From positions 84,817 through 148,816 of the forward strand of contig NZ_VUMH01000009.1 in NCBI RefSeq assembly GCF_009696265.1: 64,000 nucleotides of DNA. Reading direction: 5' to 3'. The stretch comes from Desulfovibrio porci (GTDB lineage Bacteria > Desulfobacterota > Desulfovibrionia > Desulfovibrionales > Desulfovibrionaceae). The notes under the pieces were generated by a model. It was not told the DNA's origin, did not search any database, and saw nothing but the letters and a program-made list of their open reading frames with translations. Made by a program: the position numbers and the translations under genes. Of the stretch, positions 1 through 8,302 are shown piece after piece (positions within the stretch are counted from its first letter, which is position 1; each line of letters starts with the position of its first letter).

Positions 1-564
1 CCGCTCAACGCCAGCATCCAGGACGGCAAGCTGATCATTGAAACCAATCCCGCCGCCAACGTGAGCTTCGGCATGGGCACGGACAGCACGGGCCTGATGG
101 CCGCCCTGGGCATCAATACTTTTTTCAGCGGCGACAACGCCTCCAATCTGGCCGTCAACAGCCAGGTGCACAGCAATACCAACCTGATCGCTTCGGGCCA
201 GGTCAACGGCCAGCATCAGGCCAATGTGGGCGATAACGCCACCGCCGAGGCCATAGGCAAGCTGGCCAGCAAGAACGTGACCATTTCCACGCTCTGGAAG
301 ACCGTGGACAATCAGAGCATCTCCCAGTACTACGCCAACCTGGTCACCACTGTGGGATCGGACCGCCGGCTTTCCAGGACCAATGCCGAATATCACACCG
401 CGTTGACCAATGATCTGGCCGAGCGCACGGCTTCGGTGTCGGGCGTGAACATGGACGAGGAAATGAGCAATCTTATCAAATACCAGCACTCCTACACGGC
501 GGCGGCCAAGCTGATCACCACCGCCGACCAGATGCTGCAAACCCTGCTCGGGCTCAAGCAGTAA
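1..564 (+). CDS. flgK: Flagellar hook-associated protein 1 FlgK, C-terminal part
   Basis: The reading frame is open from the first base, so the gene is cut by the window edge and only the last 187 residues are seen. FlgK is the first junction protein between the hook and the filament and is exported through the flagellar type III apparatus. The visible end has the family's C-terminal signature: a stretch with SGVNMDEEMSNL followed by YQHSYTAAAKL and an amphipathic end reading QMLQTLLGLKQ, which packs with the N-terminal helix in the D0 coiled coil. It is followed after 18 bases by flgL on the same strand, the usual flagellar gene order, so the two are very probably co-transcribed. Identification is firm from the C-terminal signature and synteny. 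Confidence 0.93.
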   Translation, partial: PLNASIQDGKLIIETNPAANVSFGMGTDSTGLMAALGINTFFSGDNASNLAVNSQVHSNTNLIASGQVNGQHQANVGDNATAEAIGKLASKNVTISTLWKTVDNQSISQYYANLVTTVGSDRRLSRTNAEYHTALTNDLAERTASVSGVNMDEEMSNLIKYQHSYTAAAKLITTADQMLQTLLGLKQ

Positions 565-582
565 GGCGCGAGAGGAGGGCGT

Positions 583-2121
583 ATGGCTATCCGCATTACC
601 CAGAGCATGATGTACAGCGACATGGTCGGCCAGATGCAGAAAAATCTGGCGGCCTATATGGAGAGCAACGAACAGGGTTCCACCCAGAAGAAGATCAACC
701 GGCCTTCGGACGATCCCGCCGGCACGTACCGCGTGCTCACCACCCGCGACGATCTCAACGCCACGGCCCAGTACCAGACCAATGTGGATACGGCCAAGGG
801 CTGGGTGCAGCTGGCCATGAATATTCTGGGCAACAAGGTGTCCACAGCCATCACCGGCCTTAAAACCCTGGCCGAACAGGCCTCCAACGGCACATACACC
901 GCCGCGCAGCGCGAGATCATGGCCGACCAGGCCCGGCAGTACTTCGGCGAACTGCTCAACTATGCCAATACGGAATTTGAGGGCAAGAGTCTGTTCGCCG
1001 GACACAGATATGACAACAGCGCCTTTGAGGAAGGTCTGGCCCTGACCAGTTGGGATGACAACTGGTCAGGCGTGCTCAACCAGGGCGGCTACAGCATCCA
1101 GGGCGCGACCGACTCGACTACGCTGATCCAGTTCACCAGCGACGGCACGCTGGGCGTGGACGCGCTGACCTACCGCTGGTCCAAGGACGGCGGCACCACC
1201 TGGACCGATGCGACGGTGGCCGCGGGCAGCCACGAACTGGTGGCCGACGGCGTCGTTGTGACCCTAGACCAGGACATGACGGTCAGCGCGGCGGACGTGG
1301 ACGCGGGACCGGGAGCCAAAAACGGCACCCTGCTTTATATCCGGCCCACGGCCGTGTACCAGGGCGACGACAAGGATCCGCCGCCGGAAATGACCATCAT
1401 GGGCGGCCAGCAGGGGCTCACGGCTTCGGCCAGCGGCACGTTCAACAAAAATATGCTGGTACGTATGGACACCGCCGCGGATTTGAATACCGTGGGCACT
1501 GAATTCACCTGGTCCTACAGCACGGACGGCGGCTCCACCTGGGTTACAGCCAAGGGCCAGACCACCGGCGGCGGCACGGTGCGCCTGCCCGTGCCCGGCG
1601 GCTATATGGATCTGGACGCCGCAGCGGCGGCCGGCGGCACCACGGTGCCGGCCGGCGCGCAGGTGCTGATCCATCCCTCCCGCGCGGATCTGAATTACGA
1701 GATATTCAAGGACACGTATATTTCCGTAAACGGGGTGGGCAAGGACATTTTCGGCGGCTATTACCAGGGCAAACCGTCCATTGAAGGCGACGCCAACCTT
1801 TTTGAAGTGGTGGGCAATTTCATCGGTTATCTTGAGGGCAACAATCAGGAGGGCTGCCAGAAAACCTTGGCCGCTCTGGAAAAGGCGCATGAGACTGTAC
1901 TCGCCGAATCCACCCGCCTGGGCGGGTTGGAAAACCGTATAGAAATGGCCTCGGACGTTCTCAGCTTCCAGAAGCTGGACCAACAGGAACGATTGAGCTA
2001 TACTGAAGATATAGACCTGACCGAACTGTTGACCAAACTCACCCGGCAGCAGCTCACCTATCAGACGGTGCTTCAGTCTTCATCAATGATCATGAAACTG
2101 AGCCTCGCCAACTATGTATAG
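583..2121 (+). CDS. flgL: Flagellar hook-associated protein 3 FlgL, enlarged
   Basis: Second hook-filament junction protein. The start at 583 follows a strong ribosome site (GAGGAGGGC). The N-terminal helix region (MAIRITQSMMYSDM, then KKINRPSDDPAGTYRVL) and the C-terminal helix (LTELLTKLTRQQLTYQTVL) are typical of the flagellin/FlgL family. At 512 residues the protein is much longer than the roughly 300 of enteric FlgL. The extra length lies in the middle (about residues 180-375), where two similar beta-rich modules occur, one around YRWSKDGGTTWTDA and one around WSYSTDGGSTWVTA. That region should be surface exposed in the assembled structure. It sits between flgK and csrA in the same operon. 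Confidence 0.92.
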   Translation: MAIRITQSMMYSDMVGQMQKNLAAYMESNEQGSTQKKINRPSDDPAGTYRVLTTRDDLNATAQYQTNVDTAKGWVQLAMNILGNKVSTAITGLKTLAEQASNGTYTAAQREIMADQARQYFGELLNYANTEFEGKSLFAGHRYDNSAFEEGLALTSWDDNWSGVLNQGGYSIQGATDSTTLIQFTSDGTLGVDALTYRWSKDGGTTWTDATVAAGSHELVADGVVVTLDQDMTVSAADVDAGPGAKNGTLLYIRPTAVYQGDDKDPPPEMTIMGGQQGLTASASGTFNKNMLVRMDTAADLNTVGTEFTWSYSTDGGSTWVTAKGQTTGGGTVRLPVPGGYMDLDAAAAAGGTTVPAGAQVLIHPSRADLNYEIFKDTYISVNGVGKDIFGGYYQGKPSIEGDANLFEVVGNFIGYLEGNNQEGCQKTLAALEKAHETVLAESTRLGGLENRIEMASDVLSFQKLDQQERLSYTEDIDLTELLTKLTRQQLTYQTVLQSSSMIMKLSLANYV

Positions 2122-2136
2122 TGTAATGGATACGCC

Positions 2137-2373
2137 ATGCTGATATTGACGCGACGCCCCGGCGAGAGCCTGTATCTGGGCGAGAATATACGCATAACCG
2201 TTCTGGGTATGCAGGGCAAACAGGTCAAGCTCGGCCTGGAGGTGCCCGGCGACACCACGGTGTATCGCGAAGAGGTCTACAAGCGGGTCATTGAAGAGAA
2301 CCGCCGCGCTCTGGCGACAAGCAACGAAGACTTCATGGTGGCTGCTGAACTATGGCACGAAACAAAGAAATAG
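2137..2373 (+). CDS. csrA: Carbon storage regulator CsrA
   Basis: Small RNA-binding dimeric protein of 78 residues that binds GGA motifs in leader RNAs and represses or stabilises mRNAs. The N-terminus [15 protein letters not shown] and the core [20 protein letters not shown] are diagnostic. The gene overlaps fliW by 22 bases, so the two are translationally coupled. In bacteria with this pairing FliW sequesters CsrA, and flagellin in turn titrates FliW, so flagellin synthesis is held in step with filament assembly (established for Bacillus; inferred here from synteny). The C-terminal tail after residue 60 is a little longer than in E. coli CsrA (61 residues), as in other FliW-bearing bacteria. 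Confidence 0.96.
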   Translation: MLILTRRPGESLYLGENIRITVLGMQGKQVKLGLEVPGDTTVYREEVYKRVIEENRRALATSNEDFMVAAELWHETKK

Positions 2374-2861
2374 AGATCGACACCCGTCTCGGACGGCGCT
2401 GCATCGACACCGACAAGGTGATCCGTTTTCCGCGCGGTCTGGCCGGTTTTGAGGACGAGCAGGATTTTATCCTGCTCCAGATCCGGCCTGAAGCGCCGCT
2501 GCTCATCCTGCAAAGCGTGAACAATCCGCAGGTGGGCCTGCTGGTGGCCGATCCCTACAGTTTTCTGCAATCCTATCCGGTCATGGTGGGCGACGCGGAG
2601 CAGAAGCTGCTCCAGATCGAGCGAATGGAAGACGCGGCCATTCTGGTTACGGTTTCCATTCCCGCCGGAGAACCGGAAAAGGCCGCGCTCAATCTCACCG
2701 GGCCCATTGTCATCAATCACAAGGCCCGTATCGGCCTCCAGGTGCCTCAGGGCGCCGAGGGCCCGGCCCAGATCAACATGCATTCGCTCAAGCCCGTGGA
2801 GCCGACCCCAGAAGCCGACGCCGCGCCCGGCGCGGATCCCGACGTGAATGCCCAAGCTTAA
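2352..2861 (+). CDS. fliW: Flagellar assembly factor FliW
   Basis: FliW is the protein antagonist of CsrA and a flagellin-binding assembly factor. The 169-residue product has the family landmarks: an early [20 protein letters not shown] segment (the F-P-x-G-L-x-G-F motif), a central [13 protein letters not shown] and a late [18 protein letters not shown] low-complexity Ala/Pro/Asp tail of about 25 residues extends beyond the usual end of the domain. The ATG lies inside the csrA reading frame, so translation probably depends on ribosomes finishing csrA. It is the last gene of the flagellar run; a GC-rich hairpin follows 25 bases after the stop codon. Confidence 0.95.
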   Translation: MARNKEIEIDTRLGRRCIDTDKVIRFPRGLAGFEDEQDFILLQIRPEAPLLILQSVNNPQVGLLVADPYSFLQSYPVMVGDAEQKLLQIERMEDAAILVTVSIPAGEPEKAALNLTGPIVINHKARIGLQVPQGAEGPAQINMHSLKPVEPTPEADAAPGADPDVNAQA

Positions 2862-2886
2862 CCCGGGCATATTTTAAGCACTCAAC

Positions 2887-2916
2887 AAAGGCCGTCCTCG
2901 CAAGAGGGCGGCCTTT
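2887..2916 (+). terminator. Hairpin after fliW
   Basis: A 13-bp stem (one G-U pair if read as RNA) closed by a GCAA tetraloop lies between the convergent fliW and C69 peptidase genes. There is no long U tract, so it may act as a weak or bidirectional terminator. Confidence 0.6.
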
Positions 2917-2957
2917 GCGGTGATGTATTCGTGTCCTTCCGGTACAGCGGCGAATGC

Positions 2958-4763
2958 CTACTTGCCGCCCTTGCCGTAGCCGTGGGCCGGGCCGTCGGCG
3001 TAATTGGTCCTGTCCAGCCACTCCTGCGGATAACCCACCGGCTGGGCCATTTTCCCCGGTGCGCTCACAAAGCCCTGGGCATATTTGGCCACAAGGTGCT
3101 CGAAAAGATTGGTCCAGTCGGCGCGTACGGCTTCGGCATGGGCGTTGAGGCGCTGGTTGCGCCGGGAGGCGGCCCGGCGCGGGTCGGCGGCGGCGAGCCC
3201 GGCCAGTTCATCTTCCAACCGGGCCTGAAGGCGGAAGCCGTCATCCTCGTTCAGGGCGGCGCGCGCCCGGATGTCCCGGATCATATAGGAATACTTGAGT
3301 TGGGCGTAATTGCCCACGAGGTTATAGGTCCACCAGGCGCTGTCCCGAGAGAAGGCGCGGGTATCGCCCTTTTCATAGCCCTTGGGCAACGGCCCCACGG
3401 TCAGCGGCACAAAGACGGACTCCGCCGGGCGGTCAAGGGCCAGCCACAGGGTTCCGGCCAGGGTGCCGGGAAGATGGGGCTTCCACTGGCAGATGGTCGT
3501 ATAGCCCGTATAATACATGGAAAGGGGCCGTTCCCACGCGCCCTTGAGCTGAGCCTTGGGGTCGCCCACATCGCCGTGCGGATCGTAGGGGCCGAGATAG
3601 CGTTCCGGCGAGCCGAAAGGTCCCGCGGCCACGCCTCTGGTCAGGTCGAATTCCGTGCCTTCATAGTGGTCGCGATGGATGCGCTGCAGGTCCCGAACGC
3701 TCATTTTCTGGTCCGGCTTGATGGAAAAGGGATAGGCGCGGGTGACGCCGCTTTCCACCCAGGCGGGCAGTCCGGCCGAGGGCGCGGCCAGGGACAGGGC
3801 GCGCCATACCCGGCGCAGGGAATAATAGGGGTGGCAGTACTCGCCGTGACTTACCGAGGTAAGCCAGTCCACGGGCCTGGAGGCGTTCTTGGGCGAACGC
3901 CAGCCCGCCCGGTCGAGGACGTCCATGAGGCTTTCACCCCACATCTGGTCGGGGTTGCCGGGAATGAGCTCGCGGATGCGGAATTCGTTGGCCGCCACCC
4001 AGAAGTGTCCGTCGGGAACGCGCTGAGCCGCCCAGAGCCCGCCGCGTCCTTCCGGCGACGGGGCCATTTCCATGGCCCAGGCCTCGCTTTTGTCGGCTAC
4101 GGGCAGGGTTTCGCCGGTGCCGTAATAGCCGTAAGTTTCAATGAGACGACCCATGAGAGTGATGGCTTCGCGGGCGGTGCGGCAACGCTCCAGGGCCACA
4201 CGCGCCAGTTCCGAGGAATAGAAGATGCGCTTGCCCGGCTCCGGTCCGTTGCTGATGAACGCGCCGTCGGTGCATTCGCCGAACATAAGGCCGTGCTCGT
4301 TCATGATGGCGTAATTGCCGTCAATGTAGGCGTAGGTATGCGCCGCCTGGGGAATATGCCCGACGGGAATGGACGGCGGATTGCCGGGATTGGCGTAGCC
4401 GGGCGCGCGCTTTCCGTCCACTAGGCGCGGGACCGTGAAAGCGTTGAATTGCGGCTGATCGCCCACGGCCACCGCGCTGGCGTACACGGGGCGCAGGCTG
4501 CCCTTGGGCCAGTCGCGCGCGGGCACAAAGACGATGCTCTGATCGCCCAGATCGTTGTCGTCGGAATGGCTGACCAGCATACTGCCGTCGGCCGATGCGC
4601 CGGGCGTGACAATGGTGGTGGTGCAGGCCGAGTTTTTGGGCATGGGCGGCAGGCGGACGCCTTTCGCCGGGGGGCCGGCGTGCGCGACGCCCCACAGCGG
4701 GATCAGGACCAGTGCCAGCGACAGGAGCGGCGCGGCGAAACGGCGGCTGAATCGGGTTTGCAT
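2958..4763 (-). CDS. Exported C69-family peptidase (dipeptidase type)
   Basis: Ntn-hydrolase of the C69/PepD dipeptidase family, probably acting on peptides in the periplasm. The ATG at 4763 is chosen because it follows AAGGAGAAC and starts a clear Sec signal peptide (MQTRFSRRF, hydrophobic stretch, then WGVAHA and a cleavage site near residue 29). After processing, the conserved ACTTTIVTPGASADGSML segment places Cys47 as the likely nucleophile, followed by SHSDDND, matching the C-T-x-x-x-V...DG-S-x-x-x-x-x-x-D pattern of the family. Length is 601 residues, somewhat longer than the intracellular Lactobacillus enzymes (about 470). It stands alone between convergent fliW and the dnaJ terminator. 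Substrate specificity cannot be read from the sequence. Confidence 0.85.
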   Translation of the reverse strand: MQTRFSRRFAAPLLSLALVLIPLWGVAHAGPPAKGVRLPPMPKNSACTTTIVTPGASADGSMLVSHSDDNDLGDQSIVFVPARDWPKGSLRPVYASAVAVGDQPQFNAFTVPRLVDGKRAPGYANPGNPPSIPVGHIPQAAHTYAYIDGNYAIMNEHGLMFGECTDGAFISNGPEPGKRIFYSSELARVALERCRTAREAITLMGRLIETYGYYGTGETLPVADKSEAWAMEMAPSPEGRGGLWAAQRVPDGHFWVAANEFRIRELIPGNPDQMWGESLMDVLDRAGWRSPKNASRPVDWLTSVSHGEYCHPYYSLRRVWRALSLAAPSAGLPAWVESGVTRAYPFSIKPDQKMSVRDLQRIHRDHYEGTEFDLTRGVAAGPFGSPERYLGPYDPHGDVGDPKAQLKGAWERPLSMYYTGYTTICQWKPHLPGTLAGTLWLALDRPAESVFVPLTVGPLPKGYEKGDTRAFSRDSAWWTYNLVGNYAQLKYSYMIRDIRARAALNEDDGFRLQARLEDELAGLAAADPRRAASRRNQRLNAHAEAVRADWTNLFEHLVAKYAQGFVSAPGKMAQPVGYPQEWLDRTNYADGPAHGYGKGGK

Positions 4764-4896
4764 GTCTGTTCTCCTTGGCAAAGCGTCAACAACTCGGGGG
4801 GAAGAGACCCGGCCCGCCATTCAGGCCTGTCCGCAAAGCTGTTTTCTTTCAGACTAGCAGGAATCGCGGCCGCTCTCAACCGAGGAGTCAAAAAAT

Positions 4897-4935
4897 GCCA
4901 TCAGCCGGAAACGTGTTGCGTTTCCGGCTGATGGC
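4897..4935 (-). terminator. Rho-independent terminator of dnaJ
   Basis: A perfect 17-bp stem with a 5-base loop lies just downstream of dnaJ on the minus strand and is followed there by a run of six T. This is a textbook intrinsic terminator. Confidence 0.9.
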
Positions 4936-4973
4936 ACGCCGCGCGGAAGCGGCGTCAGAGCATGGAGATGGAC

Positions 4974-6086
4974 TTAATCCAGGCCCATGGCCTTGCTGAT
5001 TTTTTTGGCGGCTTTTTTGACTTTTTCCAGGGGGGTCTGCTCCCCGGCTTTTTCAAATTCGCGCAGCAGTTCTTCCTGTTTGGCGGAAAGGCGGGTGGGG
5101 GTGAGCACCTTGATCTCCACCAGCAGATCGCCGCGCTGCTTGCGGCCGGGGTAGGGCAGGCCCTCGCCGGACAGGCGCAGCAGGGCGCCGCTCTGCACGC
5201 CTCTGGGAATTTCCAGGGGCAGGTCGCCGTCAATGCCCGGCACTTCCACCTTGTGCCCCAGAGCGGCCTGCACGAAGCTGATTTCCTGGCTGTAGATCAG
5301 GTCCTGGCCCTGGCGCTGCCAGCGTTTGTCCTGCTCCACGGTGAGCACCACATACAGGTCGCCGGGAGGGCCGCCGTGCACGCCGGCTTCGCCTTCACCG
5401 CGCACGCGCAGCCGGGTGCCGGTATCCACGCCCGCGGGCACGCGCACCACCAGTTCCCGCGTGTCGGTGACAATGCCCTCGCCCCTGCACTTGGCGCAGG
5501 GTTTGGTGATCATCTGGCCCGTGCCCTGGCAGACGGGGCAGGGCATGGCGATCTGGAAAAAGCCCTGGGAGCGGCGCACCTGGCCCGTGCCGTTGCACTG
5601 GCGGCAGGTTTCCACCTTGCTGCCGGGCGCGGCCCCGCTGCCCTTGCAGTCCGGACAGGTGACGTGCTTGGGCAGGGACAGGGTAATTTCATCGCCCTTG
5701 GCCGCCTGCGCGAAACTGACGGTCAGATTGTAGCGCAGGTCCGCTCCGGCCATGGCGCGCGGACCGCGCGAGGCCGAGGAAAAGCCGAAGAGATCCCCGA
5801 AAATGTCGCTGAAATGGGCGAAAATGTCCTCGGCGCTGCCGAAGCCCCCGCCGCCGTTGCCCTGCACGCCCGCATGGCCGAAGCGGTCGTAGCGGGCCCG
5901 TTTATCCGGATCACGCAGCACGTCGTAGGCCTCGGCGGCTTCCTTGAAGCGCTGCTCAGCCTCGGCGTCGCCGGGGTTGTGGTCCGGATGAAACTTCATG
6001 GCCATTTTCCGGTAGGCACGCTTGATTTCGTCCTCTCCGGCGGTACGGCTGACGCTCAAAACTTCGTAATAGTCGCGCTGCATCAT
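4974..6086 (-). CDS. dnaJ: Chaperone protein DnaJ
   Basis: Hsp40 co-chaperone that stimulates DnaK ATP hydrolysis and delivers clients. All three modules are seen: the J domain (residues 3-70, with HPD in MKFHPDHNPGD), a Gly/Phe-rich linker (around GNGGGGFGS), and a zinc domain with four C-x-x-C-x-G-x-G type repeats (CPDCKGSG, CRQCNGTG, CPVCQGTG, CAKCRGEG), then the C-terminal client-binding beta domains. At 370 residues it has the normal length. Two adjacent ATG codons open the frame and no strong ribosome site is visible, so the start could be either. It lies downstream of rpoZ and 13 kb from dnaK, so the two are not in one operon here. Confidence 0.95.
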   Translation of the reverse strand: MMQRDYYEVLSVSRTAGEDEIKRAYRKMAMKFHPDHNPGDAEAEQRFKEAAEAYDVLRDPDKRARYDRFGHAGVQGNGGGGFGSAEDIFAHFSDIFGDLFGFSSASRGPRAMAGADLRYNLTVSFAQAAKGDEITLSLPKHVTCPDCKGSGAAPGSKVETCRQCNGTGQVRRSQGFFQIAMPCPVCQGTGQMITKPCAKCRGEGIVTDTRELVVRVPAGVDTGTRLRVRGEGEAGVHGGPPGDLYVVLTVEQDKRWQRQGQDLIYSQEISFVQAALGHKVEVPGIDGDLPLEIPRGVQSGALLRLSGEGLPYPGRKQRGDLLVEIKVLTPTRLSAKQEELLREFEKAGEQTPLEKVKKAAKKISKAMGLD

Positions 6087-6140
6087 AATTTTCGGTGCTG
6101 TTGCGTGTGTATCGGGATGGCGAGACGGCCCGTGCTGACG

Positions 6141-6177
6141 CCTGTCCCCCGGTCCGCGTCACGGGCCGGGGGACAGG
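6141..6177 (-). terminator. GC-rich hairpin between rpoZ and dnaJ
   Basis: A perfect 12-bp inverted repeat (CCTGTCCCCCGG and its complement) separates the rpoZ stop from dnaJ. There is no U tract on the minus strand, so it may attenuate rather than stop transcription into dnaJ. Confidence 0.5.
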
Positions 6178-6198
6178 GGGACTCGCGGAACAGTTCCG

Positions 6199-6438
6199 CT
6201 AGCCCTCGTTATTGGGCGCTTCCTGCCCTTCGGGCAGAGGGTTGTACAGGCTCTTGTCGTCCGGCATGACCTTGCCGGCGGCGATTTCACGCAGGGCGGT
6301 GACGACTTCCTTGTTGCGCGTTTCCACCAGGGCTTCATACCCTTCGCGATACTGATGCACGCGCTTGATGGCCATCTGCACCAGCAGAAAACGGTTGTCC
6401 ACGCGTTCCTGACAATCTTCCACAGTAATACGGGCCAT
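6199..6438 (-). CDS. rpoZ: RNA polymerase omega subunit
   Basis: Small 79-residue subunit that helps beta-prime fold and assemble into RNA polymerase and forms part of one ppGpp site in proteobacteria. The N-terminal [20 protein letters not shown] and the following KRVHQYREG, then [16 protein letters not shown], match the family. The ATG follows a GGAGG ribosome site at the right distance. The C-terminal part is short and acidic, as often in Desulfovibrio. It is transcribed towards dnaJ and divergent from the TtcA-like gene. Upstream, between 6439 and 6791, no other gene is visible. Confidence 0.92.
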   Translation of the reverse strand: MARITVEDCQERVDNRFLLVQMAIKRVHQYREGYEALVETRNKEVVTALREIAAGKVMPDDKSLYNPLPEGQEAPNNEG

Positions 6439-6791
6439 GCTGCCTCCGTGTCCGGCCGGCCTTGACGTGCCGACCTCCGTTCCGGGAAATCCGGTTGAAA
6501 AATAATACCGCCCGGCCTGTTGTAAAGAGGGCGGGCGTGCGGATGCGCCTGAATACAGAACTTTGCCTGCTGAAATAAGATATGATAGAGGGAGGGGCGA
6601 AATCTGTCAAGAACCATTCGCCGTCGGCCTGTCCGGCGCGCTCCGGGAGGGATCATGCCTGCCCTTTGTCTGTTTGTTGCCGTCCGCAGCCCGGCGGCCG
6701 CCGCGTGCGCGGCCCGGCCCGCCGGAGGCGCGGAAAAAAACCGGGTCCCGCAAAAGGCTTGCACGTTGCCCGGCCTGCCGGAGCGACGCGC

Positions 6792-7616
6792 ATGAGCCGG
6801 GAAAAGCGTTCTTTCGCCCAGGAGGTCTGCGTCAAAAGCGCGGGCAAGGCCATGCAGAAAACCGGCATGCTCTGGCCCGGCTGCCGTGTGGGCGTGGCCG
6901 TGTCCGGCGGGGTGGACAGTTTCGTGCTGCTCAAGAGCCTGAAAATCCGCCAGGGCATCGTGCCCTTCCGCTTCGAGCTCATGGCCCTGCATCTCAACCC
7001 CGGTTTTGACCCGCGCAGTCACGCGGCCCTTCTGCCCTGGCTGGCCCGAGAGGGCATTGCCGCCCACCTGGAAGTGACCGAGTTTGGGCCACGGGCTCAT
7101 TCGGAGGAAAACCTGCGCCGCTCGGCCTGCTTCCGTTGCGCCTGGCTGCGGCGCAAGCGTCTGTTCGAGCTCTGCGCGCGCTATGGCCTGACCCATCTGG
7201 CGCTGGGCCACAACGCCGAGGATCTGGTGGAGACGTTTTTCATGAATCTCTGCCGCAACGGCAGGGTGGACGGCATGAGCATGTGCGAACCCTTTTTCAA
7301 CGGCGGGCTGCGCCTGATCCGGCCTTTGCTGCTGGTGGAAAAGAAATACATCCTCAAGGCCGCCAAGCAGTGGGATCTGCCGGTCTGGGCCAATGCCTGC
7401 CCTTCAGCCGGGCACACCGCGCGCAGCGCCATGGCCGAAACCCTGTCCGGCTTCTACGGCCTGACCAGGGTCGCCCGACGCTGCATTTTCAACGGCCTGA
7501 CCCGCTGGCAGCTGGACAAAAACAGCCTGCCGGAGAATGGGAGAGACGACGCCCCGCAAGACGACGCGCCACATTGCGGCGATAAGCGTAAAGACGCGCG
7601 TGGCGGCAGGCTCTAG
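6792..7616 (+). CDS. TtcA-type PP-loop ATPase (tRNA thiolation)
   Basis: Adenylating enzyme of the TtcA/TilS superfamily; TtcA makes 2-thiocytidine at position 32 of tRNA using a [4Fe-4S] cluster. The pyrophosphate loop is SGGVDS at residues 38-43 and a Cys-x-x-Cys pair occurs in SACFRCAWLRRKRL, as in TtcA. The frame is open about 210 bases further upstream, but that stretch is Arg/Pro-rich and has no ribosome site, whereas the ATG at 6792 follows GGAG, giving 274 residues. The last 30 residues are low complexity. The stop codon overlaps the convergent SUKH-like gene by four bases. Specific substrate is inferred from family only. Confidence 0.8.
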   Translation: MSREKRSFAQEVCVKSAGKAMQKTGMLWPGCRVGVAVSGGVDSFVLLKSLKIRQGIVPFRFELMALHLNPGFDPRSHAALLPWLAREGIAAHLEVTEFGPRAHSEENLRRSACFRCAWLRRKRLFELCARYGLTHLALGHNAEDLVETFFMNLCRNGRVDGMSMCEPFFNGGLRLIRPLLLVEKKYILKAAKQWDLPVWANACPSAGHTARSAMAETLSGFYGLTRVARRCIFNGLTRWQLDKNSLPENGRDDAPQDDAPHCGDKRKDARGGRL

Positions 7617-8083
7617 TCGGAATACATGTATTTCAACAGCGTCTTGTTGAAGAAACTGAACATGCCGTCGGCCATTTTGGTGATGGCCCCGTTGCGTTGC
7701 TCTAGATAATAGACGGACGGATCATCGGGCAGCATAAGCAGGCGGTCGCCGGGATTGTGGAGATAAAATTCGCCGATGATCAGCGCGTCGGAACCGGGCA
7801 TGACAATGGGGCCGAACTCGGCGGCCTTCACGGACAGACCCGCCATGGAAATGGCGGCGCAATGGGTCAGCAATTCTTTGAGTTCTTTGGAAAAGCTGAA
7901 GTCCAGCTTTGTTTCCAGGGCCGCCACAGCCTCCGGACTGAGGCCCGGCGCGACCTTCAGGTCTTCAAATTCGCTCACGGCAGCGTAAAATTCGGGCAGA
8001 AGATCCCGCAGAGCCCGCCGCGCCGGATCCCCGGGGACGGGGGACGTGGAGGGAACGGAAATCGTGGGAGTGTTTTCCGGCAT
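7613..8083 (-). CDS. SMI1/KNR4 (SUKH)-like protein
   Basis: A 156-residue soluble protein. The ATG at 8083 is preceded by AAGGAG. After a Pro/Thr/Ser-rich start, the region beginning LSPEAVAALETKLDFSFSKELKELLTHC resembles the opening helices of SUKH domains (the pattern of an acidic helix, a short gap, then P/S-x-x-L-K-E-x-L), followed by strands such as GPIVMPGSDALIIGEF and a segment on display of a value (RLLMLPDDPSVYYLE). SUKH proteins include immunity proteins of contact-dependent toxins, but no toxin gene is nearby, so a plain housekeeping or unknown role is equally possible. The family assignment is by eye and only moderately sure. Confidence 0.55.
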   Translation of the reverse strand: MPENTPTISVPSTSPVPGDPARRALRDLLPEFYAAVSEFEDLKVAPGLSPEAVAALETKLDFSFSKELKELLTHCAAISMAGLSVKAAEFGPIVMPGSDALIIGEFYLHNPGDRLLMLPDDPSVYYLEQRNGAITKMADGMFSFFNKTLLKYMYSD

Positions 8084-8264
8084 GGCTGTTTCTCCTTGCT
8101 GCGGGCGCGGCCCGATGCGGACCAGCGGATGTGGCGAACTATACACGTCCCTTGCCGGATTGTCAGCAGGCAGGTTGCCGAGGCCCGGACCGGAACACCG
8201 AATATGCTCCGGCATCAAGATCCGGGCCCGGACAAAGCCCGTGCCGGTCCCGCTCCGCCGCGCA

Positions 8265-8293
8265 TTGACAGAGGACGGAGCGCAACCTAGACT
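8265..8293 (+). promoter_or_regulatory. Sigma-70-type promoter of the M23 peptidase gene
   Basis: TTGACA, a 17-base spacer and TAGACT. The -10 box ends only nine bases before the ATG at 8303, so the transcript would start at or within three bases of the start codon. Confidence 0.65.
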
Positions 8294-8302
8294 ATCCGCT
8301 CC

